Source: Hygrocybe punicea
Taxonomy: Eukaryota > Basidiomycota > Agaricomycetes > Agaricales > Hygrophoraceae
Direction: 5' to 3'
DNA length: 64,000 nt
Assembly (NCBI GenBank): GCA_963556145.1
Contig: OY744461.1
Span: forward strand, 6,892,891 to 6,956,890
Shown here: positions 1-11,555 of the stretch, piece after piece
Layout of the letters: each line of letters starts with the position of its first letter
Numbering within the stretch: position 1 is the first letter of the stretch
The notes under the pieces: generated by a model
Seen by the model: the letters and a program-made list of their open reading frames with translations, nothing else
The model's database searches: none
What the model was told of the DNA's origin: nothing
Made by a program: the position numbers and the translations under genes

Positions 1-317
1 AAGTCCAGCAAAATGGCCACGTCATTGTCTGCGTAATTCCCAGCACCCGGTGGTCAGCCACGTCTCGACTGCACAACATCTAAATCCTCAACATTAGGAA
101 CTGTCTTGCGCTTCTTCGCCACTACCGCAGCAGGTGCCAGGTTCTTGCCGTTTGATGAAGCTTTACGCCAAGCTCCGGCAATTTTGGCCGAAGCAGAATA
201 ACCACGGGCTTTAGCGATGGCAGGAGGGTCTGACAGGTCTCTGTTATCGTCATTTGGAAGGGGAACCAGGGATGGATTGATTGCGATGTCATGGCGATCA
301 CTAGAAGATGAGGGCAT
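1..317 (-). pseudogene. DUF6818-like protein, 5' part, runs off the left edge
   Basis: The minus-strand frame starts at the ATG at 317-315. It encodes about 87 residues rich in Ser, Pro, Ala and Lys, then reaches a TGA at 56-54. Reading through that TGA, the same frame continues to the window edge as PPGAGNYADNDVAILLD. This resembles the (G)RPxGxxNYxxED..LLD motif that opens the DUF6818 domain of fungal and oomycete proteins, often amplified with transposons. The expected residue at the stop is Arg, so a CGA to TGA transition explains it. The rest of the domain lies outside the window. Function is unknown; a Myb-like DNA-binding role is sometimes suspected for similar domains. It could be a broken copy of a repeated gene rather than a working host gene. 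Confidence 0.5.
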
Positions 318-1344
318 CTTAGACGGCGCCACAAGGGCAGGACTCTATAGCACATATATCAGCATGGCAATCCCCACCAAAAAGAAAGAAAAGGACGTAC
401 AGGAAATGCATTAGTTGGTGGCAGATTGGGTCCACGACGTGAGGTGTCATGGATGCCATTATTAGTGGCAGCAACCTGGCCAAACTGAAGAATGTAAGCA
501 AAAATTAACAAGTTTTGATGTATTATAACTCATACCTGTAATGGGCCATGGTATGGAACCCAGTTTCCTCACGAGTCGCAAGCATACAGGTGGTTATTGT
601 CATCATAGCATAGTTCAGGGACTTTCGAAGAGGGTGGTGAAAAATGGAAGACAGGTAATTCAGCCATCTTAAAAATGATAAGGAGCAATGTAACGAGGAA
701 GTGAAAAAAAGGAGTGTCGTCGGTGGGTGGACTTCTTTGCGATGTTGAGGTCATTTTATAGTTGGATTCGGAGCGATGGCAACTACATTTGTAAGGCGGT
801 TCTGGCAGGGCCTCGACAATCACAGGCAAGCTAGAAGCATTGCAAGTTGCGCCATATATTGAAACATGGCAGGGTCGCCAGCATAGTTTAGCCTGGAAAG
901 GAGTTAAGCCTCAAAGCGCCTCAAAGCCGCCACATGACAAGCAGGGACCTTACACTGTGCCCGGAAGAGTTCAGCATCCAACCAATGGTGAAAACAGCGC
1001 ACCAGATGATGTCGACGGAGTTGTCAAGCTCAATTTATAAGAGGACAACCGGAGCTTGCTGAACGACAGAAGTCAGCCAGAATATGAGACCTCGAAACAT
1101 CTTACCTACATTTGGTAGCACTCTTTCTGTTTTGGGTTTATGTTCACAAAATATAAGCTGAAAAGTCTGTTCGAGGGGGGGGGGGTGTCGAACAGATTAA
1201 GGTTTAGAAACGGTTCAAACTTGACCGATGAAAAAAATCTGGACCCTGAACGTGCACGGCATCTCGGCTGACTACCATTTATATTTTTTATTTGTCAAGT
1301 TTATTCTAACAAATATTTAGAAATGCTGCGGGAAGTCACCCACT
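318..1344. other. No recognisable gene; short ORFs only
   Basis: I see no protein family in this stretch. It has an 11-base G run at about 1175-1185, which could form an intermolecular quadruplex or be a sequencing-prone homopolymer. It also contains several unconvincing ORFs of 60-86 codons. Confidence 0.4.
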
Positions 1345-2094
1345 AACTTACTAACTTATTGCCGTTTTCAAAAGTCATGACCTTTTGAAAAATAAATCTT
1401 TTAAAGAGGAAGACCCTAGTGACATTGATAACTCATGAAATACTTCACTAAATTGCATAGTTTGACAGGGAGAGTTTGTCTATGTTCTATGGGCTATCTT
1501 TCTCTGTATTTACATTTTTAAAATATATGGTATGTAGAGAGTTATAGGTGAATTGTTGATTTCAGTCATCTCAACTTGTACAATGAATATCTCTGCAGGA
1601 AATGCTTGGATTGACATGGTTGTGGAGAGAAATTTATTCTATTTTTCAAGGGCTACAAGAGCCCATACCGTGTTTTTCCATATTTTGGATTATTGTCATG
1701 TTATTTATACAGAGGACATTTTTGTGTACTTCTCCTTCAGACTTTCAAAATATGGAAAAACACAGTATAGGCCCTTGTAGCCCTTGAAAAATAGAACAAA
1801 TTTCTCTCCACAACCATGTCAATCCAAGCATTTCCTGCAGAGATATTCATTGTACAAGTTGAGATGACTGAAATCAACAATTCACCTATAACTCTCTACA
1901 TACCATATATTTTAAAAATGTAAATACAGAGAAAGATAGCCCATAGAACATAGACAAACTCTCCCTGTCAAACTATGCAATTTAGTGAAGTATTTCATGA
2001 GTTATCAATGTCACTAGGGTCTTCCTCTTTAAAAGATTTACTTTTCAAAAGGTCATGACTTTTGAAAACAGCAATAACTAACATACTAACTTAT
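1345..2094. repeat. Foldback (long palindromic) MITE
   Basis: The sequence from about 1345 to 1705 is repeated as its reverse complement from about 1740 to 2094, with only scattered mismatches. The loop is short (about 1690-1745) and AT-rich. For example, GTCATGACCTTTTGAAAA near 1375 pairs with the block near 2045-2065. No coding capacity is convincing; ORFs over the loop simply cross the hairpin. A related core sequence reappears at about 3370-3440 in the neighbouring palindrome, so this is a repeat family. I could not define a target duplication. Confidence 0.75.
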
Positions 2095-3020
2095 AAAAGG
2101 GCTTGTTCAGCAACTCGGTAACTAAGCACATTGATTGTTTCCTCAGACATGCCATACATGCCGTAGATTGCTGACAAACTCCACCTCCTTCCAGATTGAC
2201 TTGAGGACATCACATTCTACCATGCATTCCTTAGTACAGTCAAGTATGACCATTTGGGCTGATGAAATATAAAATGGTCTCGGATTGTTTACACAAAGGT
2301 TTAGCACAGATTTTTAGGAAGCCGGATATATTTTGAACTTTGATACATTTTGAGATTACCATCTTTGCCTACCTCTAACTAGAGGTGTTTCAATGTTTTC
2401 AGGCCTCCTGCTACATCTGGCTGGTTTGACTTGGATATATTTGGAGATTAGCTTAGTTGCCTACCTCTAACTAGAGGTGTTTTAATGATTTTCAAGCCTC
2501 CTGCTATATATCAGTGGTTTAACTTAGGTATATCTTAGTATTACTTTACTTGACCTCTAACTAGAGGTGTTTTGATGTTTGTCAGGCCGTCCACTATATG
2601 ACTTTGATATATTATGATGTTAGATTACTTGCCTCCCTCTAACTAGTGGTATTTTGGTGTTTTCACCTGCTATACTATACGATTGGTTCGCCTTTGATAA
2701 TTTGCAATGTTAGTTTACTTGCCTCTCCAACAAAAGGTCTTTTGATGTTTTTTCAAGCCTTGTCAGTCCACTAGTTACATAATTCCAGTATACTGAACCT
2801 CATACTAGCTGAGAGGTTGAGTTAACTTTTAGCCAAGTTACTACTAGAGACTTGATTATACTATAGGAAGCTATTGCCATGAGCATAGTGATACTACAGC
2901 CAGATATTGCTGTAGACTTAGCTATACCACAGTCAGCTATTGCTATGGTCTCAGTTATATTATGAGCAGCTAGTGTTATAAGCTTAAAACATGTCTACAC
3001 AAGAAAACATGTCCACTTTC

Positions 3021-3220
3021 NNNNNNNNNNNNNNNNNNNNNNNNNNNNNNNNNNNNNNNNNNNNNNNNNNNNNNNNNNNNNNNNNNNNNNNNNNNNNNNN
3101 NNNNNNNNNNNNNNNNNNNNNNNNNNNNNNNNNNNNNNNNNNNNNNNNNNNNNNNNNNNNNNNNNNNNNNNNNNNNNNNNNNNNNNNNNNNNNNNNNNNN
3201 NNNNNNNNNNNNNNNNNNNN
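3021..3220. other. Assembly gap (200 N)
   Basis: There are exactly 200 N characters, a round number typical of a fixed-size scaffold gap, so the true length is unknown. It starts directly where the left arm of the palindrome ends. Any ORF spanning it is meaningless. Confidence 0.98.
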
Positions 3221-3529
3221 ATACCATGTTTTCCCTCATTTTTGTCACAGGACTTCATCTAACAGCATAATTTGATAATACCATTTTGGGTGTCAAAAAG
3301 TACTAGTTTACCTTCTAGTTCATCCACAACTCACCCATATATGAAAGATTTTCCAAATCTAATTATCGCAGTTTGTAGCCCTTAAAGAATAGTACAACTT
3401 TCCCTCTATAACCATCTCAATCCATGCAGTATTTCATGAGATACAAGATTCAGCACTTGAAATTCCACTAAGTCAAAATTTCTCAATTGAAAAAAAAAAA
3501 AGCTGTAAGTGCCATGAATTACTAAAATG

Positions 3530-3945
3530 GCTGTAATGTAACTGGACGTGTTTTTAGTGTGACTGAATGTGACTAGACGTGTTTTAGGCCTGACCAGACG
3601 TGTTTTAACGTGACTGGATGTGTTTTTAACATGACTAGCACATTTTAATGTGACTAGATGTGTTTTAGGTGTGACTAGATGTGTTTTCATGTAATTGAAT
3701 GTGTTTTAGGTGTGACTGGACATATTTGAGATGTGACTGGATGTGTATTGGTGTAATTGAATATGTTTTGAGTAGAACTGGATATGTTTTATTGTGAGTG
3801 GACATATTTTATTGTAAATGAACATGTTTTGTTGTGTGGATATGTTTTGTTGAGTGGATATGTTTTGTTGTGTGGACATGTTTTGTTGTGTGGACATGTT
3901 TTGTTGAAAGTGGACATGTTTTCTTGTGTAGACATGTTTTAAGCT
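3530..3945. repeat. Minisatellite of TGTGACTGGACGTGTTTT-like units
   Basis: Imperfect tandem units of roughly 15-30 bp follow the pattern GTGACT(A/G)GA(C/T)GTGTTTTA. They drift into ATGTTTTGTTGTGTGGAC units by 3830-3945. The array lies in the loop of the surrounding palindrome and is T/G-rich on the plus strand. Confidence 0.7.
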
Positions 3946-4756
3946 TATAACACTAGCTGCTCATAATATAACTGAGACCATAGCAATAGCTGACTGTGGT
4001 ATAGCTAAGTCTACAGCAATATCTGGCTGTAGTATCACTATGCTCATGGCAATAGCTTCCTATAGTATAATCAAGTCTCTAGTAGTAACTTGGCTAAAAG
4101 TTAACTCAACCTCTCAGCTAGTATGAGGTTCAGTATACTGGAATTATGTAACTAGTGGACTGACAAGGCTTGAAAAAACATCAAAAGACCTTTTGTTGGA
4201 GAGGCAAGTAAACTAACATTGCAAATTATCAAAGGCGAACCAATCGTATAGTATAGCAGGTGAAAACACCAAAATACCACTAGTTAGAGGGAGGCAAGTA
4301 ATCTAACATCATAATATATCAAAGTCATATAGTGGACGGCCTGACAAACATCAAAACACCTCTAGTTAGAGGTCAAGTAAAGTAATACTAAGATATACCT
4401 AAGTTAAACCACTGATATATAGCAGGAGGCTTGAAAATCATTAAAACACCTCTAGTTAGAGGTAGGCAACTAAGCTAATCTCCAAATATATCCAAGTCAA
4501 ACCAGCCAGATGTAGCAGGAGGCCTGAAAACATTGAAACACCTCTAGTTAGAGGTAGGCAAATATGGTAATCTCAAAATGTATCAAAGTTCAAAATATAT
4601 CTGCTTAAGTATTGGAGGAGGCCCTGAAAACATAGGAACACCTCTAGTTAGAGGGAGGCTGAGATCCATTGCCTCCCTCTAATTAGAGGGGTTAGATGGG
4701 AGTCATAGGTGGATGTTTGTTACAGAAAACCTATGTGAACCAGGATGAAAACAGAC

Positions 4757-5500
4757 GATGTAGAGGGTCCTGAGGCTGTAAACTCGATATCTCACAAATC
4801 CACTTGAACCCGATGTCTGTAGCGATCCATGCTCGAACCTGACATAACCCGATGCATACCGACTAGCACAGCCGCTCACGTACCTGGTTGGTCCACCTCC
4901 TAAACTCACGGAATCCCAATTATCACAGATGGATCTCATTGGACTCGATTCCCGACTTTGGACTTTCCTTATATACGCATCCTTTCGTCCTTTCGGAGAT
5001 AGGTATGAATCTTTAGATTGTTTTTGTGGATATTTACTTTCTCCTCCATTTTCCTGTCACTGTTGCCTTGCAACCCACTTCTCATTTCCCCTTTTTATTC
5101 CTCTTTGTTCTCTCTCATTGGCCAAGGACTCTTGTCCGAATCTAGATAGAAATTTCTGTAGTATAAAAACTGTGCCCAAGCGCCGTGTCAAAATAAGAAA
5201 TCAGTTCCCCCATTTCCTCTCTCTGAGAATCAGTCTCTCAGTAAAATCCATTGCACACATTACTCGTCGGTTTTCTTGACACTCTCCCCGTCATTCTACC
5301 GTCTTTATTTCTACATCGCTCATCACCCGACACCCAACCCACCGTACCTGACATCGTCGGCTTTGTCGGCTTAGACCGGTTTCGATAGTTATTAGTAGTA
5401 TTACTCGGTGGCTTTTTACCATTAGTTTCTTATCATTTCTTTGAAGCTTGCTAAACTATTCCCTGTCACTTTTACGCTGACACCCACCAGGTTAGGATCA
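4757..5500. repeat. LTR-like direct repeat, copy 1
   Basis: The block starts TGTAGAGGGTC and runs to about GGTTAGGATCA near 5495-5500. It matches a second block at 5627-6482 throughout, with moderate divergence. Shared landmarks include GATGGATCTC, CGTCCTTTCGGAGATA, a TATAAAAACWGT TATA-like box (here about 5161) and the terminal ACGCTGACACCCAC block. The TG start, internal TATA box and direct pairing suggest a solo or paired LTR of a retrotransposon (probably Ty3/gypsy-like). No coding domain lies between the copies, and I could not fix the 3' border or a target duplication. Confidence 0.45.
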
Positions 5501-5626
5501 TTATTCCACAGCCACCCCAACCTCGCCACCCCAACGACGATGATGCTGGATGACATATCGATCAGGTGTGGGTGTTGCCACCCACGCCCGTTTGTAGGTT
5601 TTTTGTTTTCATTCATACAACTGCGT

Positions 5627-6482
5627 TGTAGAGGGTCGACGTCCCTCTGAGTCTGTATCATCAATATATCACGAATCCGGACCAACCTGATGCCGCCATT
5701 CGACTTGCATTCGAACCCGACATAACCCGACGTGACGTGACGTGACGTGACCAGACGTGACCGACGTAACCCGACACATGCCGCTTTGTGATGGCCGCTT
5801 TTGGGCTAAATCCGGCAGCCTCAAACGCCTCGGAGTTCCAATGCCAGGAGATGGATCTCTTCGGACTCAATCCCTGACTTCAGATTTACCTTATTTATGC
5901 ATCCCCTCGTCCTTTCGGAGATATGTAGGACTTTTTAGATCTTTTTCTTGCATATTCGTTTTCCCCTCCATATTCCTGTCTTCATCGCTTTGCAACCCCC
6001 CTTTCCACATCCCCATTCCATCTTTTCTTTGTAGTATCTATCAGCCGAAATAGACATGTCTGAAAGTAGCTACACACTCCTGTACTATAAAAACAGTCCC
6101 CGACGACCATACAAAAAAAAAGATACCATTAGTCCCCGTTTCCCTTTAGTCAGAATCGCCTTTTAATCCCTTCAAATGCTCGTCCACATAGACCCTTAGC
6201 TTTTTATAGTCCACTACGTTGTCTTTATCATTGTTTCCGTATATTTGTTCATCATTTCCGACCCAACCCGACCCGACCCGCCGTACCCGACATCGTCGGC
6301 ATCGTCGGGTTCTTCATTATTTGTCCGTTTTCACTCCGTTCATCGCCGGATTCGTCGTTATTAGTCCAGTTTTATGCGGCGGCTTTACTTTTACTAACAT
6401 TCCCTTCCTTTTACTACTATTCCCGACACTGACTTATCCAGTCACTTCTACGCTGACACCCACAGGTTAGGATCACTTATTT
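5627..6482. repeat. LTR-like direct repeat, copy 2
   Basis: This is homologous along its length to 4757-5500 in the same orientation and includes the TATAAAAAC box at about 6083. It is longer, mainly because of extra CCCGACCCGAC-type microsatellite. Only about 125 bp separates the two copies, too little for an internal retrotransposon region. The pair is therefore a tandem LTR remnant or a duplication of another repeat. Confidence 0.45.
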
Positions 6483-6919
6483 CTTTATATAGTTCCGAAG
6501 CCACCAAGAACCCGCATCTACAGCGTACTGACTACACCACACTCCACACACTCTGCGCAGGTTAGCATGGAAATGGCAATGGCAATGGCAATGATGTGGA
6601 TGAGGATGACCGAAGACCACAGGACGGGGATGATGGAACACGGATGGTGACAGCAAGGCAGAAAACAGATGACAGGATGAGAAACAGCCAATGGGACGAA
6701 CCAATAATGGAATGGCGAGAGCGAGGATGGCAAGGGACGATGAAGCCAATGACAACAAGGGTCAAGCATGGTGAAGGACGAGGATCATGCACTGGGGAGT
6801 GGTGAGCCCACCCTTGCTGCCCAGGTGAGTTTGTTATTCATTTTTTTGTGTCTTTTACTTATCATGCATGCCCACACCGGCCCACAGGTCCACTGCGGCC
6901 ATGAAGGTGCCCACCCCAG
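6483..6919. other. CAN-rich repeat flank interrupted by the copia element
   Basis: ATGGCA-type short repeats lie at about 6565-6600. A CCCAGGTGAGTTT intron-donor-like block lies at about 6818. The sequence continues on the far side of the copia element at 11842, where GCAGCAGC repeats follow. Together they look like one CAN-repeat-bearing non-autonomous element, comparable to the hAT MITEs elsewhere in the window, but I could not find its ends. Confidence 0.35.
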
Positions 6920-7200
6920 TGTTGGGTTTATAGAACTAATCGGGGATATTTCTAAGTGAATGGATATTCTCAGTTGTTAACGATGGAACAACTGATTGTT
7001 ATTCTCTACCTAAGTGAATGGATACTGGATAATGTGTTAATGAATGTGTGTAGCAATGAATAGTGTGCACTTACTTCTCAGTTGTTAACGATGGAACAAC
7101 TGAGGAGTAAGGAATCGTACGAAAAATGTAATGAATGAAATATTACGTAATTGTCCATATTGGGATAGGATAAGCCGATATGTAGGTTGTAAATTCAACA
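6920..7200 (-). repeat. copia 3' LTR
   Basis: The 281-bp LTR carries TGTTG/CAACA terminal inverted repeats. It includes two copies of a short inverted repeat, AGTTGTTAACGATGGAACAACT (spread over about 6970-7000 and 7080-7102), which could form a hairpin in the RNA. Confidence 0.95.
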
Positions 7201-7213
7201 CCCCTCCTCAAGC
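7201..7213 (-). promoter_or_regulatory. Polypurine tract for plus-strand priming
   Basis: Read on the element's sense strand, GAGGAGGGG directly abuts the TGTTG start of the 3' LTR, the position and composition expected for the polypurine tract. Confidence 0.85.
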
Positions 7214-10200
7214 GAAAATCGGCGGTTGTAATCCGAGCTGGTCTCGGAATTTCTTGAATTTGATACGTGCGAGGGATTTGGTGAATGTATCGGCCGTCAT
7301 GTTTTCGGTGGGGCAGTAATTGATTATAACGTATTGGAGTTCGACGATTTGTCGAATGAAATGAAAACGAGTGTCGATGTGCTTCGTGCGCATGTGAAAG
7401 GTCGAGTCTTTTGAGAGGATTATTGCCCCTTGATTGTCGCAGTTCAGCTCGGATGGGTAAGTTAAGTTCCCGAATATTTTGGATATTAACTTTCGTAGCC
7501 ATATGATCTCCTTCGCCGAATGTGTGAGTGCGACGTATTCAGATTCGGTGCTGGATAAGGTGACTATGGGCTGTTTTTTACTGCTCCATGAGACGATGCC
7601 GTCGCCTATAAGGAAGGCGTATCCGGATATTGAGTAACAATCCACTTGAGAAGCCCAGTCCGCGTCGGAGTAGCCGATTAACGTTGTGTGATCTCCTCCT
7701 AGTACGAGTCTTAAGTCGCGGGTTCCCTTGAGGTATTTGAACACTCTTAGGACGGCTTTCCAGTGGGTTGATCTGGGGGCTTGCATGAATCGTGATAGCG
7801 TGGAAATTGCGTATGCGATATCGGGGCGAGTAGCGATTGCCGCGTACATTAGCGATCCGATGGCTTCTCGGTACTGGGATATCTCGGAGGGATTTAGACA
7901 TTCCGGTGAGACGGCCGGCGAATCCTAACTGAGGTCGACGTTAGGTTCCATTGGCGTGTTTACTGGTCTGGCATCTTGTAATCCCATCTTAGTGACTATC
8001 CGATCGATGTAGGCCTGCTGTCTGAGTGCGATCGTGCGTCTCGCGATGTTGCGCTGGATGTGGATGCCTAGTAACCAATTGATTTCTCCGAGGTCGACTA
8101 TCTCGAAGTGATCGTTGAGTTGCTGTTTTATTCGCTGGGCACGTTTAATTGTGCTTGCGATTATTGTGAAGTCGTCGGTAGCCGCAGCCACTATTGTGTA
8201 GTCGTCGTTTTCGAGCAGGTAGAATACTGCTTCGTCGGCGCTACATACTTTGTAGTTCAGCGAGAGGAAGGTGGTCTTGAGCTTTCAGTACCACTCGTTG
8301 GCACCTTGCCTGGTTTTGTAGAGTGCTTTGTTTAGCTTGCAGACTAAGTTGGTGGTCCGGTGATTACGCGGGAGCTCTCTGAAACGGGTATACAACGGCG
8401 GTAATTCCATGTATATGGTCTCTTTGAGCTCGGCATTGAGGTACGCGTTTTTGACGTCCGCCTGATGTATCGCTGATCCTTTGTTGGCTGCGAACGAGAG
8501 TAGGACGCAGAGTGTGGCGTGTTTGACTACTGGGGTGAATGTTTCGAAGTAGTCGAGTCCGTAGATTTGGGTGAATCCTTTTGCTACTAATCGGGCTTTA
8601 TACTTAGCTATTTGGCCGTCAGGGTTGCGTTTGTAGCGAAAGGTGTATCGGCACTTCGTTATGTTGGCGTCGGGGGGTGCCTCGATGATGTCCCATGTTT
8701 TGAATTTCTCGATTTGGGTGAGTTTGTTTTTGATTGCGTCTGACCACTGTTTTGTTTCCGTGCCTTGTAGTGCCTCTTCGATGGTTTCTGGTTCTGTTTC
8801 GCCAGCGGTCAGGGCGTATTCTATAGCATCTTGAAAGGGAATGTCCGCGTCTTCTACCTCTGTTCCGTCTGCCGTGTATTCGTTGGGTAGTTCTGATGTT
8901 GCGGCCGTTTCTGGGTCTTTCCCTTTGTGTAGGTTGCTATAGAAGCCTGTCGGTTTTCTAGGTCGATAACCGCGGCTGGTGTTGGGTTCTGGTTCGTCTA
9001 GTCCGTTGTTTCTGAGGCGTTTTTGGTGTATAGGCATTGTGGGTGGATCTTGTGCATCTGTGTGTTGATCTGTCGGGATCGAAGGGTTGTGTGGTTCGAG
9101 GTGAGTTGGGTTTGTGTTGTTGGTGGTCTGATTTGTTGTTGGTGTTGTGGGATTGGGCGGATTGGCGTATGGTTCTGTCTCCACCTCAATGTGGACGATC
9201 CCAGGTGACGTAGCTTCGTCTCTGTTGAAGTAGACGTCGCGTTCGATGCTTACTTTGCGTTTCGTGGGCCAGTAGATACGATACGCTTTGGATTCGTCGT
9301 CGTAGCCTACAAAGCGGCATTCTTCCAATTTGGGTTCGAGTTTGTTGGCGTTTAGACGTTTTACCCATGCTTTGCAACCCCATTCGTGCAGGTCGGACAA
9401 GTCCGGTTTCTTCCCTGTTGCCATTTCGTATGGTGTTTTGTTTTCATCAAGGGTTCGCGTGGGAGCGCGGTTGCGTAGCCAAACTGAGTGGAGTTTGGCT
9501 TCTCCCCATAGGTTTTGTGGTAAGTCTGATGTTATCAACATTGCTCTGGCGCAATCCATGTGGGTGCGGTTGGTGCGTTCGGCGCTTCCGTTCGATGCTG
9601 GCGAGTCGTGGACTGTGAGGTGTCGAATCGTACTGGCGTGGTCGGTATGTGCTTTAAATTTCTTGCTGGTGAATTCGCCACCGCGATCTGATCCAAGGAT
9701 TTTTATTGGGGCGTCGCGTTGGATTCTTACCCAGGCTTCATAGGATTTGTAGTTTTCGAAGGACTCGGATTTGTGCTTCATAAAGTATATGCGCTCTTCG
9801 TGGGTGTGAAGGTCCTTGAAGCAGAGGGAGTAGCTGTGTCCCCCTAGTGAGCGGGTTGGAGCTGGTCCCCATACGTCGGTCACGATCTTTTCTCCGTAGG
9901 ATTTGGTTTTGGAGTGGCTTTCCTTGGGGAAGGGTTTTCGTGTGGCCTTCGCTTTTACGCATGTCTCGCAGAATTCGGGTTTGGAACTGAGGTCTAAGTC
10001 TATTCCATCTACCATTTTCTCTCTGACCATCTGTTTTAGGTCGTTGTGGTTTATGTGACCCATTTTTCTGTGTAGTTGCGAGATGGTGGTGATTTTGGAG
10101 GCTACGTTGGCCGACGCCGGCTCTTCTTCGGGGTCTGCGTTCATTGTTATGCGATAGAGACCGCCAATCAGTGGTATCCATCCGACTGTTCTCTGATCGG

Positions 10201-11551
10201 GTTTGATTATGCTGCATATTTGGTCCTTTACGTGGATGGAGTAGCCGGCTCTGTCGAGGGTGCTGATGGATATCAATATGAACGCTAGGCTTGGTGCGTA
10301 GATCGCGCTTTGTATTGTGACGTTTGTTGGCTTGGCGTCCTTTCCCATAGGAAGTTGGAGTTTTATCTCCCCTTTCCCGGTGGCCTGAAGTATTCTCCCG
10401 TCTGCCGCTCCGACGGGTTGACTTTCCATTTGGACGAAGTTGGTGAATCTATTGCGATCGGGGCAGAAATGTCGTGATGCACCGCTATCTATGATGGCAC
10501 ATATTTCTTCTGAGGAGGCTGATAAAGCTTCGATCTCGGCCTCTTTCTGAAAGTCTGAGGTAACGGTAAATGCAACGTTTTCTGTTTTGTCATCAAAGTC
10601 TGTGGAGAGAATGAGAGCTACGTCCTCAATATCGTCGTCATCTTCGACTACGTTCACTGCTTTGGGGTCCTTTTTCTTTTGCCACGGTGCCTGTCCTTCC
10701 TTTGCCCCTCCTGGTTGGTAACAGTCTTTTTCTAGGTGTCCCTTGCGTTTGCAGTTAGAGCAGATTTTTCCGGGTGGTTTCCCCTTTGGGTTTGCGCTTT
10801 TTCTTCTGGTTCCGTGGATGGCGACCATTGTGGCGTTTTCGACGGCTTGATCCATGTTCTGGGCGACCTTCTGTCGGTCGGCTTCTTCGTTGACTTCCTG
10901 AATGAGGATCGCGCTTTCGAACGGTTTTCCGGCTAGTCTAGCGGCGGTGCTCATAGCCGTGAGTAGCGGTCTATAGCTCGGGGGTAGGGAATTGCGTATC
11001 ATGGCCGAGAATTGGTTGTCGGTTAATGACATTCCCATGCCGGCTAGTTCCTCTTTGCTCTCGAGCATGTCTGAGAGGTGTCGTCAGACGTCTCCGTCTT
11101 CGGGGCAGATTTTGTTTTGCAGCTTATTCAGCATGTCCATTTGGACCATGTCGCCCTTTCCTTTGAATATGGAGGTTAGTTTGTCCCAAACGAGCGAGGC
11201 AGATGGTTCGTTTTTGATCTGTAGAAACGTTGATTTACTGATTGTTTCATAGATGACTTCTTGAACTGATGCCTCCTTTTGGGCGTACTCGTCCGATTTC
11301 TTCTCGTATTCGTCGATCTCATCATCTTTGAGTTCGGTTGTACTGCCGGGCACGTAGTACTTTCCGAATCTGCGTTCGATCTCGATTGGTTTTCGCGCTG
11401 TCCCGTTTAAGTGTCGTCTGAATCCTTTATGGGTGAGAGTGTTGGTTATCCTCTCTTTGTATGTAATCCAATTCGAGCCGTCATCTTTCAGCTTTGGGAG
11501 GTTTACAATCTTGATTGTGGAGCTCGACATTGTTCGGGTTTCAGGGCTCAT
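7208..11551 (-). pseudogene. copia Gag-Pol polyprotein with three in-frame stops
   Basis: One frame of 1448 codons runs from the ATG at 11551 to 7208. In order it shows a UBN2-type Gag domain, a CCHC knuckle (CSNCKRKGHLEKDC), protease DSGASRHF, GAG pre-integrase (HRKMGH), integrase with DVWGPAP, DRGGEF and SNGSAERTNRT, and reverse transcriptase (ARLVAKGFTQ, DVKNAYLNAEL). The usual YVDD box is replaced by a TDD-type sequence. RNase H follows, with SDADWA and SSTESEYVAL. Stops lie at 11084-11086 (TGA), 8285-8287 (TGA) and 7925-7927 (TAG). All three are one C-to-T change from CGA or CAG, and the frame is conserved across each. A second ATG 8 codons downstream (MSSSTIK) may be the true start, because the first lies inside the primer site. 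Confidence 0.93.
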
Positions 11552-11555
11552 AACC
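11540..11555 (-). promoter_or_regulatory. Primer-binding site matching the tRNA-iMet anticodon arm
   Basis: Directly after the 5' LTR, with no spacer, the sense strand reads GGTTATGAGCCC. The plus strand GGGCTCATAACC equals the anticodon stem-loop of initiator methionine tRNA. Priming by a cleaved tRNA-iMet half is known for Drosophila copia and yeast Ty5. The ATG at 11551 sits within this site. Confidence 0.8.

Larger units (their letters stand above)
2322..4604. repeat. 2.3-kb palindrome with about 700-bp arms and internal gap
   Basis: The left arm (2322-3020) and right arm (3906-4604) are almost exact reverse complements. The arms themselves contain about five units of roughly 85 bp, each built around the small palindrome CCTCTAACTAGAGG (for example near 2380, 2465, 2552 and 2637, mirrored at 4270-4560). 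Further copies of the small palindrome follow the right arm to about 4690. The loop holds a 200-N gap and a minisatellite. This is either a foldback-type element or an inverted duplication; the gap inside the loop suggests that the hairpin also defeated assembly. Confidence 0.8.

Noticed and set aside
1553..1787. ORFs of 61-75 codons across the first foldback loop
   Set aside because: They run through the hairpin and end in its mirrored arm; no family similarity.
2976..3275. ORFs crossing the N block
   Set aside because: They consist mostly of unknown residues.
8141..8287. Possible programmed readthrough at the copia stop codons
   Set aside because: Stops fall inside Gag and inside the reverse transcriptase, not at domain borders, and there are three; decay is simpler.
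9330..9743. Plus-strand ORFs within the copia element
   Set aside because: They lie antisense to the integrase region; the polyprotein frame on the minus strand carries all known motifs.
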